Of a stretch of DNA of 64,000 nucleotides, positions 54,754-64,000 are shown one piece after another; position 1 is the stretch's first letter; each line of letters starts with the position of its first letter. Both the position numbers and the translations under genes were made by a program. The notes under the pieces are model-generated. The model was given only the letters and a program-made list of their open reading frames with translations, searched no databases and had not been told where the DNA came from. The DNA is from Dryas octopetala (lineage: Eukaryota; Streptophyta; Magnoliopsida; Rosales; Rosaceae), in assembly GCA_963921425.1 (NCBI GenBank), contig OY992835.1, positions 17,918,001 through 17,982,000 on the forward strand, given 5' to 3'.

Positions 54754-57700
54754 ATGTCTGACGGAGGTCCTATCCTCGACCAAGTCGACAACACCCCGCT
54801 GGTTGACAAGCGAGGCAAGAAGACTGCCGAGTCTGATCAAGAAGAGTACATCCAGCGTTTGGAGGCTCAGCTCCAACGAACCCAGGAACAGCTCGACCTC
54901 CAGAAAGGTGCAACACAGCTTTATGAGCGACTCCTCCGTGACAGGGAAGGACATACCACTCCCCGGAGTGGTGAGAGGAGGAACCCCCATGACAGGGACG
55001 AGCACACCACTCTCCGGAGTGGTGAGATGAGGGATCCCCCCCGAAAGGACCAAAATGTTCCCCGCCAATTGGATATAGGGCAAGGTAGCCATCCGCCCCC
55101 AGGTTTCCAAAAGAGACTTGTCCACCCGGTCAGCCGGGCTCGATCTGGCGAGCATCCTACCCGCTCTGAGGAGTTCCACATTTACCGGGACTGTCGTCAT
55201 CTGCTCGACGACAACCGCTCTCGGCGAGAAGAGCAGCGGACGAACCGGGGCGAATCCAACCCGCGTCCCCGAGACTTGGAGGAGGAGCAGGGACGATCCA
55301 ACCCGCGCCCCCGAGATTTGGAGGAAGAGCAGGCCCCCCGTCCCAAGCGACGACGGGGAGAAGAGCAGGTCCTCTCGGCTGGGCGCCGCACAGAAAGTAA
55401 CACTTACATAAGTGAACAAGTCGCTGACTCCGGTAACAGCGGCTCTCTTCCACCAGACCAGCTCCAGCAACTTCTCATGGACATCAGTGAGCGCCTGAAA
55501 AGAGTGGAAGGAGGAAGTCGGGGTGGGCACCCATCTTTAGAAACAAGGGAGCTGCCTGGACCTTTCACAACTCGCATTCTATCCGCTCCTCCGGTTGGCG
55601 ACGTCCGACCTCCCAAAATCACTCCATACACGGGGAAGGAAGACCCATATGATCACCTCATGAGTTTCAGATCCGCTCTGGAATCTAAAGGTGCTGATGA
55701 CATTACGAAGTGTCGAATCTTCCCTTCCACCCTCTCTGGCAGTGCAAGGGACTGGTTCTACCAACTTCCTCCGGGCTCGGTTGATTGCTTCAACGAGCTC
55801 CGAGAGCTCTTCCTAGGTCAGTATATCATCCAGACCGATAGAATCTACACCACGGATGACCTGACTCGAGTCCGACAGGGCAGCAGGGAATCCCTCCGGG
55901 AATACATTACTCGATTTCAGCTAGAGCGATCTCGGTGTCGCGACTGTGACGAGAAGGTAGCCTTCGCCGCCTTCAAGGGTGGTCTCCTGGAGGGGGACTT
56001 CTTGTTCGAACTCAACCGCCGCAATCCGCGCACCTACAAAGAACTTATGCAAGAGGCCATTGCCTATGCTACTGCGGAATTCAAAACATATGGGAAGAAG
56101 CCGCCCACCATGGATCGCCCAAGTACCGACCAGGCCATCATAGTGCCACCCCAGCCCAAGCCCTACTCAGGTAGCCAGCATGGGGGGTCCGGGAAAAAGT
56201 TTAGTAAATTCACCAAGAAGCAATTTGGTGATGGTAGAGGTGGAGGACAACGAAGGGAGGAAACTTATCAGACATCCTACGCCTCCAGGTTCAAAGTCTA
56301 TACAATTCTCACTGTTACTTATACAGAATTGTATCCTCAGATCAAGGACATCCTTCCCAAGCTCCCACCCCGCCCACCACAAACACGGTACCGGGCCAAC
56401 AAGAACTTCTTTTGCCTTTATCATAATGACCATGGCCATGACACCGAGGCATGCAGAGCCTTTAAAGAGGCAATAGAAACTTTGGTACAGGAAGGAAAAT
56501 TGGATGGCTTTATAGACAAGGAGGCCACCGAGAAGGCCAAGGCCGAAGGACAACGACGGGGGCGGGTCAATACCATCTGTGGGGGCCCGACCCTCGCTGG
56601 CAACTCCAACAGGGCTAGGAAGGAATACGCCCGAAGTGCTCAGCAATGCTCCGGCGTTATGGCTGTAGACCTCCACCGTGGAAAAAAGACTCCTAAGCTC
56701 GGGTGGTCGCCCATTTCCTTTGCTGAGGAAGAGGAACGTGATTTGATCTTCCCACACGATGACCCCTTGGTCATTGAAGCCACCATAGCTAATTTTGATG
56801 TGGCTCGGATCCTTGTTGATTGTGGTAGCTCCGTCAACATCCTCTTCGCCTCCGCCTTCACAGCTCTTGGGATTGACAAAGAGAGGCTTGATCGGTCGGT
56901 CGCTCCTTTACTTAGCTTTTCGGGCGATGTGGTCACCCCTCTTGGCGGGATCTACCTTCCACTCACCCTTGGGAGGTATCCTTCGTCCGCTACCACAACC
57001 ACTCAGTTTTTGGTGGTCGACTGCCCCACAGCGTACAACGTCATCCTGGGGCGACCAGCCCTTAACCAACTGAAGGTTATGATTTCCACTCACTTGCTTC
57101 TGATCAAGTTCCCGACCCCATGTGGCACGGGGGTAGTCAAAGGCAACCAAGTGTCAGCCAGGTCCTGCTATACGACTTCCGTCAAGAAGAAGAAAGAGGC
57201 CATGCCCTCTATGGCTGTTTCTGTCTCCCCTACCTGCCCTACCCCGGACCCTCCCGAAGATCCTCGTGATTCATCTTTCAGAGCTATCGCCCAACCAGAT
57301 GACAATCATGTGGAAGAAGTTCTCATCTCACCTGCCTACCCGGACCGCAAGGTACGGGTCGGAACCCAGCTCAGTATTGCTCTCCGAGATGAACTCATCA
57401 ACTTCCTTCGTACCAATGCTGAAGTCTTTGCCTGGTCCTATGATGACATGCCTGGGATCTCTCCGGAGGTGATCTCCCATCGCCTAAGTCTTAATCCGCG
57501 GCACCGCCCCGTCCGCCAAAAACGCAGGCAGTACAAGCCCGAAATCTATGCTGCTATGAAAGAAGAAGTCGACAAGTTACAGAAAATTGGTTTCATCCGC
57601 GAGGTTTCCTACCCGGATTGGCTGGCCAATGTTGTGATGGTCAAAAAATCAAATGGCAAGTGGCGGATGTGCGTCGACTTCACTGACCTCAACAAGGCCT

Positions 57701-60555
57701 GCCCCAAGGATAGCTTTCCTCTTCCACGAATTGACCAACTGGTTGATGCCACAGCAGGCCATGCACTCCTTAGTTTCATGGACGCCTACTCCGGCTATAA
57801 CCAAATCCTTATGCACAACTCCGACCAGGACAATACGGCCTTCATCACTGACAGGGGCCTATATTGTTACAAAGTCATGCCTTTCGGACTCAAAAATGCC
57901 GGGGCCACCTACCAGCGTTTGGTCAACTCCATTTTTTCAGAATACATTGGTAAGTCCATGGAGGTCTATGTGGACGACATGCTTGTCAAGAGTGTCCGGG
58001 CGGAGGACCACGTCCAAAAACTCTCTGAGATGTTTTCCGTGCTCAAGAAGTACCAAATGCGCCTGAACCCTGCCAAGTGCACGTTCGGCGTATTTTCGGG
58101 AAAATTCCTTGGCTTCATGGTGAGCCAAAGGGGGATCGAGGCCAACCCTGAAAAAATCAAGGCCTTGATCGATATGCAATCTCCCAGGACTCAGAAGGAA
58201 GTGCAGAGCCTAACGGGCAGGGTCGCCGCCTTGACACGATTCATATCCAAGGCCACCGACCGTTGCGCCCCATTCTTCAAAACCCTTAAGGTTCGGACAA
58301 AATACATTGACTGGACTCCGGAGTGTGAGCAGGCCTTCCAAGATCTAAAAGAGTACATGGGCAAATCACCTCTACTTTCTAAACCCGAGCCAGGGGAAGA
58401 GCTACTCCTCTACTTGTCCGTTTCCCTGACAGCCACCAGCTCAGTCCTCATTCGACTTAAGGATAGGGTTGAGCACCCGGTGTACTATACCAGCAAGGCC
58501 CTGCAAGATGCTGAGACCAGGTATCCAGAGATAGAAAAATTAGCCCTTGCCTTGGTCACATCAGCCCGGCGCCTCCGCCCATACTTCCAGGCTCATCCTA
58601 TCGTGGTTCTCACCAATCAACCACTTAGGCAAGTATTGCAGCGGCCTGAGGTCTCTGGCCGGCTTATCAAATGGTCCATTGAGCTGAGCGAATTTGACAT
58701 TTCCTACCGCCCCCGGCCCGCGATCAAGGGACAAGCCATTGCAGACTTCATTTCAGAGTCTACCTTCCTACCCGAAGCTGAGCCCTCCTCCGCCATTGTG
58801 TCGACCACCGACCCACCAAGTTCTTCTACTCCAGCTATCCGGTCGGATCGCCCGATCTGGTCTTTGTATGTTGATGGATCTTCTAATCAACAGGGCAGTG
58901 GAGCCGGACTTGTTTTGATCGCCCCTGACCAGACCACCATTGAGTATGCTCTTCGATTCGGCTTCCAGGCCTCCAACAATGAGGCTGAATATGAGGCCCT
59001 CATTGCCGGCTTATCTTTGGCACTACATATGGACGTTGAGCAACTCCGAATCTATAGCGATTCTCAACTTGTGGTGAACCAGGTCACGCAGGAATACCAG
59101 ACCAAGGGTGAGCGCATGGCCGCCTACTTCACCAAAGTTCAAAGCCTACTCAATCAATTCTCAGCATACCAGCTCATACAAATCCCTAGGGCGGACAATG
59201 AAAGGGCGGATGCCCTAGCTCGCCTTGCCTCGGCAGTCGACCATGAACCTGGGAGGTCTGTCCCAGTTGAGTTCTTACCTCAGCGCAGCATTGATGTTAT
59301 GGAAGTCTGCCAATCTGCGCAACAAGCTAGTTGGATGGACCCTCTTCTTGCATTTCTTAAGCATGGGAACCCACCCGCGGACAAGGCTGAGGCTCGGCGC
59401 CTTCGCCATAGAGCTTCCCGGTACACCATTATCAACGACAAGTTATACAAGCGGGGCTTCTCCCTGCCATACTTGCGCTGCCTTACCCCCGAACAAGGCG
59501 ACTACATCCTCCGGGAGATCCATGAAGGGGTCTGCGGCAATCATGCAGGAGCCCACTCTTTAGCCCACAAGGCCATCCGCCAAGGCTATTATTGGCCGAC
59601 CCTCCGCGCTGATGCAAGGAAGCTCACCCAGAAATGCATCAAGTGCCAAAAATTTGCAACTTTTCCGCACCAACCACCTGAGCCCCTAACTACCATGAAC
59701 AGTCCTTGGCCCTTTGCCCAATGGGGCATTGACTTAATCGGACCTATGACTGAGGGGAAGGGCAAGGTCAAAATGGCAGTCGTCGCAGTGGACTACTTCA
59801 CTAAGTGGGCAGAGGCCGAGCCCTTGGCAAAGGCAACCACCCAGACCATCAAGAGCTTTGTATGGAAGAACATAATTTGCCGCTTTGGTCTCCCTTACGC
59901 CATTATCACTGACAATGGCAAGCAGTTTGACAACAAAGAGTTCAAATCATTTTGCTCCGCATTCAACATCAAGGTTTTCTTTGCCTCTCCTGGTCATCCT
60001 CAGGCCAACGGGCAGGTCGAGGCAGTCAACAAGACCATTAAACATACCTTGAAGACCAAGCTTGATGCAAAGAAGGGCAAGTGGCCTGACCTCCTACCCG
60101 AAGTCTTATGGTCCTACCGGACGACCTGTCGATCCTCGACCGGGGAAACCCCATTTTCTTTGGCCTTTGCTTCTGAAGCCGTCATCCCAGTTGAGGTCGG
60201 GCTTGCCTCTTACCGCCTCGACACATTTCAGCCTGAGCACAATGCTGACCAGCTAGCTCTCAGTCTCGACCTAGCTGAAGAACATCGGGCCCAGGCTGAG
60301 CTACACAAGTACGCCTACCAGCAACGGGCCACTCGATACTACAATTCTAAAGTTAAGCCTCGCCACTTCCGAGTGGGGGACTGGGTCCTGCGCAGCACTA
60401 CCTTGGCCAAAACGGGTGCTCTGAAACCTAATTGGGAAGGACCGTATGAAATTATTGAAGTCATCCGCCCAGGCACATATAGGCTCCGCGCCACAACCGG
60501 CAAGGAACTCGGCCACCCTTGGCACGCCGAGCACCTCCGCTACTTTTACAAGTAG
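54754..60555 (+). CDS. gag-pol polyprotein of the Tat element (1,933 aa, uninterrupted)
   Basis: The first ATG of the frame is at 54754; the frame itself opens slightly upstream without an ATG. Order by residue: charged gag N-terminus with RNP-rich repeats (about 60-230), retrotransposon gag domain (about 288-420), a single C/H knuckle near 554, aspartic protease with VDCGSS (Asp689), reverse transcriptase with YVDD at 1072-1075, RT-linked RNase H, a second RNase H (YVDGSS, Asp1374; NNEAEYEAL), then integrase with an H2C2 zinc region (about 1590-1640) and the D1660, D1720, E1756 triad (spacing 35 between the last two). All key residues are there and no stop or frameshift is found, so it could be recently active. 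It replicates through RNA and integrates into host DNA. Confidence 0.95.
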   Translation: MSDGGPILDQVDNTPLVDKRGKKTAESDQEEYIQRLEAQLQRTQEQLDLQKGATQLYERLLRDREGHTTPRSGERRNPHDRDEHTTLRSGEMRDPPRKDQNVPRQLDIGQGSHPPPGFQKRLVHPVSRARSGEHPTRSEEFHIYRDCRHLLDDNRSRREEQRTNRGESNPRPRDLEEEQGRSNPRPRDLEEEQAPRPKRRRGEEQVLSAGRRTESNTYISEQVADSGNSGSLPPDQLQQLLMDISERLKRVEGGSRGGHPSLETRELPGPFTTRILSAPPVGDVRPPKITPYTGKEDPYDHLMSFRSALESKGADDITKCRIFPSTLSGSARDWFYQLPPGSVDCFNELRELFLGQYIIQTDRIYTTDDLTRVRQGSRESLREYITRFQLERSRCRDCDEKVAFAAFKGGLLEGDFLFELNRRNPRTYKELMQEAIAYATAEFKTYGKKPPTMDRPSTDQAIIVPPQPKPYSGSQHGGSGKKFSKFTKKQFGDGRGGGQRREETYQTSYASRFKVYTILTVTYTELYPQIKDILPKLPPRPPQTRYRANKNFFCLYHNDHGHDTEACRAFKEAIETLVQEGKLDGFIDKEATEKAKAEGQRRGRVNTICGGPTLAGNSNRARKEYARSAQQCSGVMAVDLHRGKKTPKLGWSPISFAEEEERDLIFPHDDPLVIEATIANFDVARILVDCGSSVNILFASAFTALGIDKERLDRSVAPLLSFSGDVVTPLGGIYLPLTLGRYPSSATTTTQFLVVDCPTAYNVILGRPALNQLKVMISTHLLLIKFPTPCGTGVVKGNQVSARSCYTTSVKKKKEAMPSMAVSVSPTCPTPDPPEDPRDSSFRAIAQPDDNHVEEVLISPAYPDRKVRVGTQLSIALRDELINFLRTNAEVFAWSYDDMPGISPEVISHRLSLNPRHRPVRQKRRQYKPEIYAAMKEEVDKLQKIGFIREVSYPDWLANVVMVKKSNGKWRMCVDFTDLNKACPKDSFPLPRIDQLVDATAGHALLSFMDAYSGYNQILMHNSDQDNTAFITDRGLYCYKVMPFGLKNAGATYQRLVNSIFSEYIGKSMEVYVDDMLVKSVRAEDHVQKLSEMFSVLKKYQMRLNPAKCTFGVFSGKFLGFMVSQRGIEANPEKIKALIDMQSPRTQKEVQSLTGRVAALTRFISKATDRCAPFFKTLKVRTKYIDWTPECEQAFQDLKEYMGKSPLLSKPEPGEELLLYLSVSLTATSSVLIRLKDRVEHPVYYTSKALQDAETRYPEIEKLALALVTSARRLRPYFQAHPIVVLTNQPLRQVLQRPEVSGRLIKWSIELSEFDISYRPRPAIKGQAIADFISESTFLPEAEPSSAIVSTTDPPSSSTPAIRSDRPIWSLYVDGSSNQQGSGAGLVLIAPDQTTIEYALRFGFQASNNEAEYEALIAGLSLALHMDVEQLRIYSDSQLVVNQVTQEYQTKGERMAAYFTKVQSLLNQFSAYQLIQIPRADNERADALARLASAVDHEPGRSVPVEFLPQRSIDVMEVCQSAQQASWMDPLLAFLKHGNPPADKAEARRLRHRASRYTIINDKLYKRGFSLPYLRCLTPEQGDYILREIHEGVCGNHAGAHSLAHKAIRQGYYWPTLRADARKLTQKCIKCQKFATFPHQPPEPLTTMNSPWPFAQWGIDLIGPMTEGKGKVKMAVVAVDYFTKWAEAEPLAKATTQTIKSFVWKNIICRFGLPYAIITDNGKQFDNKEFKSFCSAFNIKVFFASPGHPQANGQVEAVNKTIKHTLKTKLDAKKGKWPDLLPEVLWSYRTTCRSSTGETPFSLAFASEAVIPVEVGLASYRLDTFQPEHNADQLALSLDLAEEHRAQAELHKYAYQQRATRYYNSKVKPRHFRVGDWVLRSTTLAKTGALKPNWEGPYEIIEVIRPGTYRLRATTGKELGHPWHAEHLRYFYK

Positions 60556-61318
60556 ACAAATGTTGTACCCCCCGGGGACTTTTTTCAATTTTATCTATGT
60601 TATCACTTTCAATAAATACAAGTCCTACCACGGACACGTTTTTCTTCATTTTTATTTTAAGTGTTAAATGGCTGTATGGACCCCCGGGCCATCAGACATC
60701 CGACCCCGCCCATATCCGCCCCATGCATTCAAGGGAAGCTAAGTACCATGCATTCAGGGCGCGGCTATGGCAAGTGCATTCAAGGGAAACTAAGTACCAT
60801 GCATTCACGGCAGTCCTACCACGGACACATTTTTCTTCATTTTTATTCAAAGTGTTAATTGGCTGTATGGACCCCCGGGCCATCAGACATCCGACCCTGC
60901 CCATATCCGCCCATGCATTCAAGGGAAGCTAAGTACCATGCATTCAGGGCGCGGCTATGGCACATGCATTCAAGGGAACTTAAGTACCATGCATTCAAGG
61001 GAAAATCAATCTCATGCATTCAAGGGAAACTAAGTACCATGCATTCAGAGAAAAATCAATTTCATGCATCCAAGGGAAACTAAGTACCATGCATTCGATA
61101 AAATTCTGCAATACCATGTATTCAAAAGAAGGGCATCCTACCCCATAACGGGTCGGACACCCTCCAAATCATCCAAATAACAATTAAGTACAAAAACTTA
61201 ATAATCAAAAGAGTTTGCAAGTTGGCACGGGCCACATCCGACCCGACCATACAACTCAAATCAAAATAGGGTAATGGTCCGCCCACCCCTGCCCCCGGGC
61301 CATAAGTGCAACAGATGC
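60556..61318. other. region between pol and the antisense gene
   Basis: Non-coding. It begins with a GC-rich CCCCCCGGGGAC near 60571 and an AATAAATA signal near 60612, followed by the tandem repeats. The short open frames follow the repeat units. Confidence 0.6.
60622..61090 (+). repeat. tandem repeats in the Tat element 3' region
   Basis: Two units of about 187 bp start with AGTCCTACCACGGACAC at 60622 and about 60809, and share ATGGACCCCCGGGCCATCAG. Inside and after them a shorter unit of about 25-35 bp recurs up to about 61090: CATGCATTCAAGGGAA plus CTAAGTAC. Confidence 0.88.
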
Positions 61319-63450
61319 CTATTTGGGATCCTCTCCCATGTCACGCTCTCCAACTGGGGATGCTATGTCCTCATGCTCTACCTCCTGGGCACCTTCCTCC
61401 GGGACGTTGCCAGGCACTTCGTTGCCAGCCCCTAGCAGACCACGCACGCGGTCCCAGTCAAAGTCAGGGCACATCTCCTCGAGCTCCAATTTGCAATCGC
61501 CAAAGCCCATGGCATAGCCGCTGTTGTACTCATTGTCCAACTCCTGCCTAGCCTGGTCCGCCTCTTGCTTGGCTTGGCTCAGCTCCTGCCCGCTCTGCTC
61601 CAACTCCTGCCTAGCCTGGTCTGCCTCCTTCTTGGCCTGCAGCAGCTCGGCCTGCAACGCCTGGTTCTGGGCAACCAGGGTACCGACCCTCTCCTCAGCT
61701 GAGAGCGCTCTGTCCTTCCACACCACGAAGCTCGACATCTCGTCCTTCATCTTCTCCACCATGGCCAGGACCCCGACATGTGCCCGATAAGTGAAGAACA
61801 GTGCCTGCCAGGTCGGATGCCACGAAAATGTTATCACAAGCTATAAAATTTAAACTTTGGACATCTCGTCATACTATACCACTTCCCCTTACCTGGGACT
61901 GCTCAGTAAAGGCCCGCTGCAAGACGGATAGTGGCTCAACCTCATCGCCAATCACCCGGTCATCCCTCCCCTTCTTCAGGGATCCTCCAAAGTCTGTCAC
62001 TGCCTGCTGTGCCAGACGATCCTCCTCTGGGACTGGATCAGACGCAGTGGCTGTGGCTGCCCTCTTGCCCTCTCTCCCGGGCTCGGCCGCATCTACTCCC
62101 GTTTTCCTTTTCCTCACGGGAGAAGCCGCCTTCGGAACCTGGGTGTTAGTAGACCCAGTATGCCTCATACCCCCGGGCACCGGTGCACCTCTACTTGCAT
62201 TCCCCTGGGACGAGCCACCCCCGGCCAACAGCGCCCCCATCATCATCCTCCTCTGAGCGGGCGGGGCATGACCAACCGGTCTACTGGTTTTCTTCGTATT
62301 GGCCATTTTCACTGAAAGACAACAAAAAATTCAATGAGCACAAATTATTCTCTCATCAACTAATACTCCAAGAGGGGAAGTACAGAAGCTCACCTGGGAC
62401 TCCGAAGCCGTACTTGGCCAACTTGTCAGGAGCCAAGAGGTAGGTAGCGCTCAACTTTCGAGCAGGTCGGCTAAGCACTCTTCGCACCTCTTCCGCGCTA
62501 CCTTCCGACAATGGAAGCCTCTCCCACTCACCCCCTGCAAAATCAAACAACAAAAGACTACTATTAGTATAAGCATAACATCAGCTAATAATCCAAGTGT
62601 ACATAGACCAATGCATCGGCTCAGCCAGGCAACCTATTATGTGGAAATTCGTCGGCACCCTATACGTGGTCATCCTATCACTCCGGCCGAATTCCCAAGC
62701 TCCACTCGCGAAAAACCATTTTTTCTTCCATTCCTTATGAGCGTCCGGGTGGCTCAACTGTATTTGGCGAGTCGCACCATCAGTGAACTGCCCATTTGCC
62801 AACTGTGAGCAGTACATCCACCCTCGCAATTTGGGGCTCGACTTAATCTCAAACAAGTTTGAGAATTGAGCCATGGTCGGGGCATCATACCCCTCATCCC
62901 GGAACATCACATACAACCCAATTAATGTTCTCCAACTATTGGGCGTCAGCTGAGCTGGTGCAATCCCTAACTTCCTCAACATATACTGGAGATAGGGGTG
63001 GAGAGGAAGTCTAAACCCATGGTGGAAACTCTTGGCAAAACACAAAATATGCCCCTCCGGCGGGTCACTCAAGACATCATCCTCTCCCGGGAGGCTCAGG
63101 TGGATATAATCGGGAATGTGGAACTCTACCCTCAATTTTTCAAGGTCCTCCTCCGTCATCCTATTCTCACACAACCCATCCACGGACCAGTAAGGCACAC
63201 TGCGCCCACCCACATCATCACAACTAGTGGGTGTCTCTCCATCATCGCTGTCCCCACTACCAGTGCCTTGTCCCTCACTTCCCATCACCATGGACAAGCT
63301 CTCCTGGACGGTCTTGAGCACTTTGTCCACCCCCATATTTCCACACCCCATCCGGGGTCGGGGCATATTGGGCCTCATCGGCGTCCCATCACTTGCGGAC
63401 GCCCGATCAGACTCCCCCTCTGTAGAACTGTTCTCATCTGAGGAAGCCAT
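61319..63450 (-). CDS. antisense spliced gene of the Tat element (Transposase_28-like)
   Basis: Minus-strand gene lying inside the retrotransposon. Exon A runs from 63450 (ATG of MASSDENSS; an in-frame ATG also exists at 63501) to about 62590. Exon B is 62394-62534, exon C 61893-62311, exon D 61319-61804. The GT/AG borders and phases of B, C and D agree; the exon A donor is not certain. Exon A has the plant family named putative gypsy-type transposon (Transposase_28): HHGFRLPLHPYLQYMLRKLG followed by IAPAQLTPNSWRTLIG and a WFF..GAWEF segment. Exon C is basic and low in complexity; exon D is a coiled coil (QARQELEQSGQELSQAKQEA). Such antisense ORFs downstream of pol are known in Tat elements; their function is unknown. 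Confidence 0.78.
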
Positions 63451-63501
63451 GAAATGTCCGACCTCAGCACACCTGCCCATCCAAGACAACACCATGGACA
63501 T

Positions 63502-64000
63502 ATCAGATCAATACCGGTTTCCTACCCCCCGTATGTGCTCGGATACACCCAATTTGACAACATTCACCCTTTCACATGCTCAGCCACCAATCATTTATCA
63601 ATGCCAGTATTCACAATATCAATTCAAGCAGACAAGCAATAAAAATCAAGCCTTTACCTATGTTCCGCGGCTACAACGGCTCAGACGGGTTCCGACCCAC
63701 TTCTCTTGCCTCCTCGGTACCTGGACAACAACACAACACCCAATAAATTACAAAGTCCAAAAATGAAGGCATGTTGCCTACCCAGTGCTTGGCAAGGCTC
63801 ACACCCACTTGCGCCTCCACCTGCCTCTACTCACATTTTCCACAAGTTCACAATTCCAAATTTTTCCAAGGCAACAAATTTCACAAACAAAGGGCTAAGA
63901 GGAATTTCAAAATATCTACCTCAGGTGCTCAAAACAAGCTTCAATTTTTTGACCCGCTCAATCCGCGCCCTCCGAGCAGCCCCTCCTACCCGAGCAACTC
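63502..64000. other. 5' flank of the antisense gene, internal to the Tat element
   Basis: Mixed composition; no further exon recognised, though 5'-untranslated exons of the antisense gene could lie here. The window ends before any LTR. Confidence 0.5.

Larger units (their letters stand above)
53999..64000 (+). mobile_element. Tat-lineage Ty3/gypsy LTR retrotransposon (3' end beyond window)
   Basis: In order: putative 5' LTR, primer-binding region, intact gag-pol, a tandem-repeat stretch, an antisense spliced gene, and further internal sequence up to the window end. A second RNase H after the RT-associated RNase H, the fused gag-pol and an additional antisense ORF between pol and the 3' LTR are characters of the Tat branch of Ty3/gypsy. 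No 3' LTR copy is seen before 64000, so the element exceeds 10 kb. Confidence 0.88.

Noticed and set aside
60622-61090. Short regularly spaced repeats considered as a CRISPR array
   Set aside because: Plant nuclear retrotransposon context; units are degenerate tandem repeats without unique spacers.

Overview
The window is nuclear DNA of a flowering plant, most likely a core eudicot. The evidence is GT-AG introns, an AT-rich background, a GDSL esterase/lipase cluster, a group VII ERF factor, an SBT1.5-type subtilase, plant LINE, Tat-type Ty3/gypsy and TRIM elements, and a decayed plastid 23S rRNA fragment. I cannot fix the family from sequence alone; a woody rosid is a guess.

1-23.4 kb is a minus-strand tandem array of five-exon GDSL esterase/lipase genes. 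Copy A (1-560) runs off the left edge. Copy B (4631-6410) is a pseudogene with three lesions. Copies C (11008-12758) and D (14949-16696) are intact and encode 365 aa each. Copy E (17738-19535) is broken in exons 1 and 5. Copy F (20891-23388) is an intact, divergent paralogue of 378 aa. Between them lie isolated exon relics of F-like genes, a duplicated copia gag fragment, a non-autonomous hAT-like element (1543-2721), a 5'-truncated LINE (7213-9491) carrying a nested MITE with a 10-bp target duplication, and a TRIM element (17077-17442). Insertions and small duplications shared by some copies let the duplication order be partly read.

23.4-31 kb holds two ordinary genes on the minus strand. 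One is an NDR1/HIN1-like (LEA_2) membrane protein gene whose reading frame is broken by one base. The other is an intact two-exon group VII ERF (RAP2.12/RAP2.2 type) with the Met-Cys N-degron.

31-44.6 kb is gene-poor. It contains a 1,055-bp terminal-inverted-repeat element with a 9-bp target duplication and a C-rich core, a plastid 23S rRNA fragment, short inverted-repeat elements, a second TRIM, and several tiny poly(T)-GGYC insertions flanked by 8-20 bp direct repeats. I read these last as extreme 5'-truncated LINE insertions. 44.6-47 kb carries an intact intronless subtilase (SBT1.5-like, 778 aa, minus strand).

47-54 kb is again gene-poor, with two inverted-repeat elements, one containing a palindrome built of palindromes. 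From about 54.0 kb to the right edge lies a Tat-lineage Ty3/gypsy retrotransposon: putative 5' LTR, primer-binding site, an uninterrupted gag-pol frame with a second RNase H, a tandem-repeat region, and an antisense spliced gene of the Transposase_28 family. Its 3' LTR is beyond the window.
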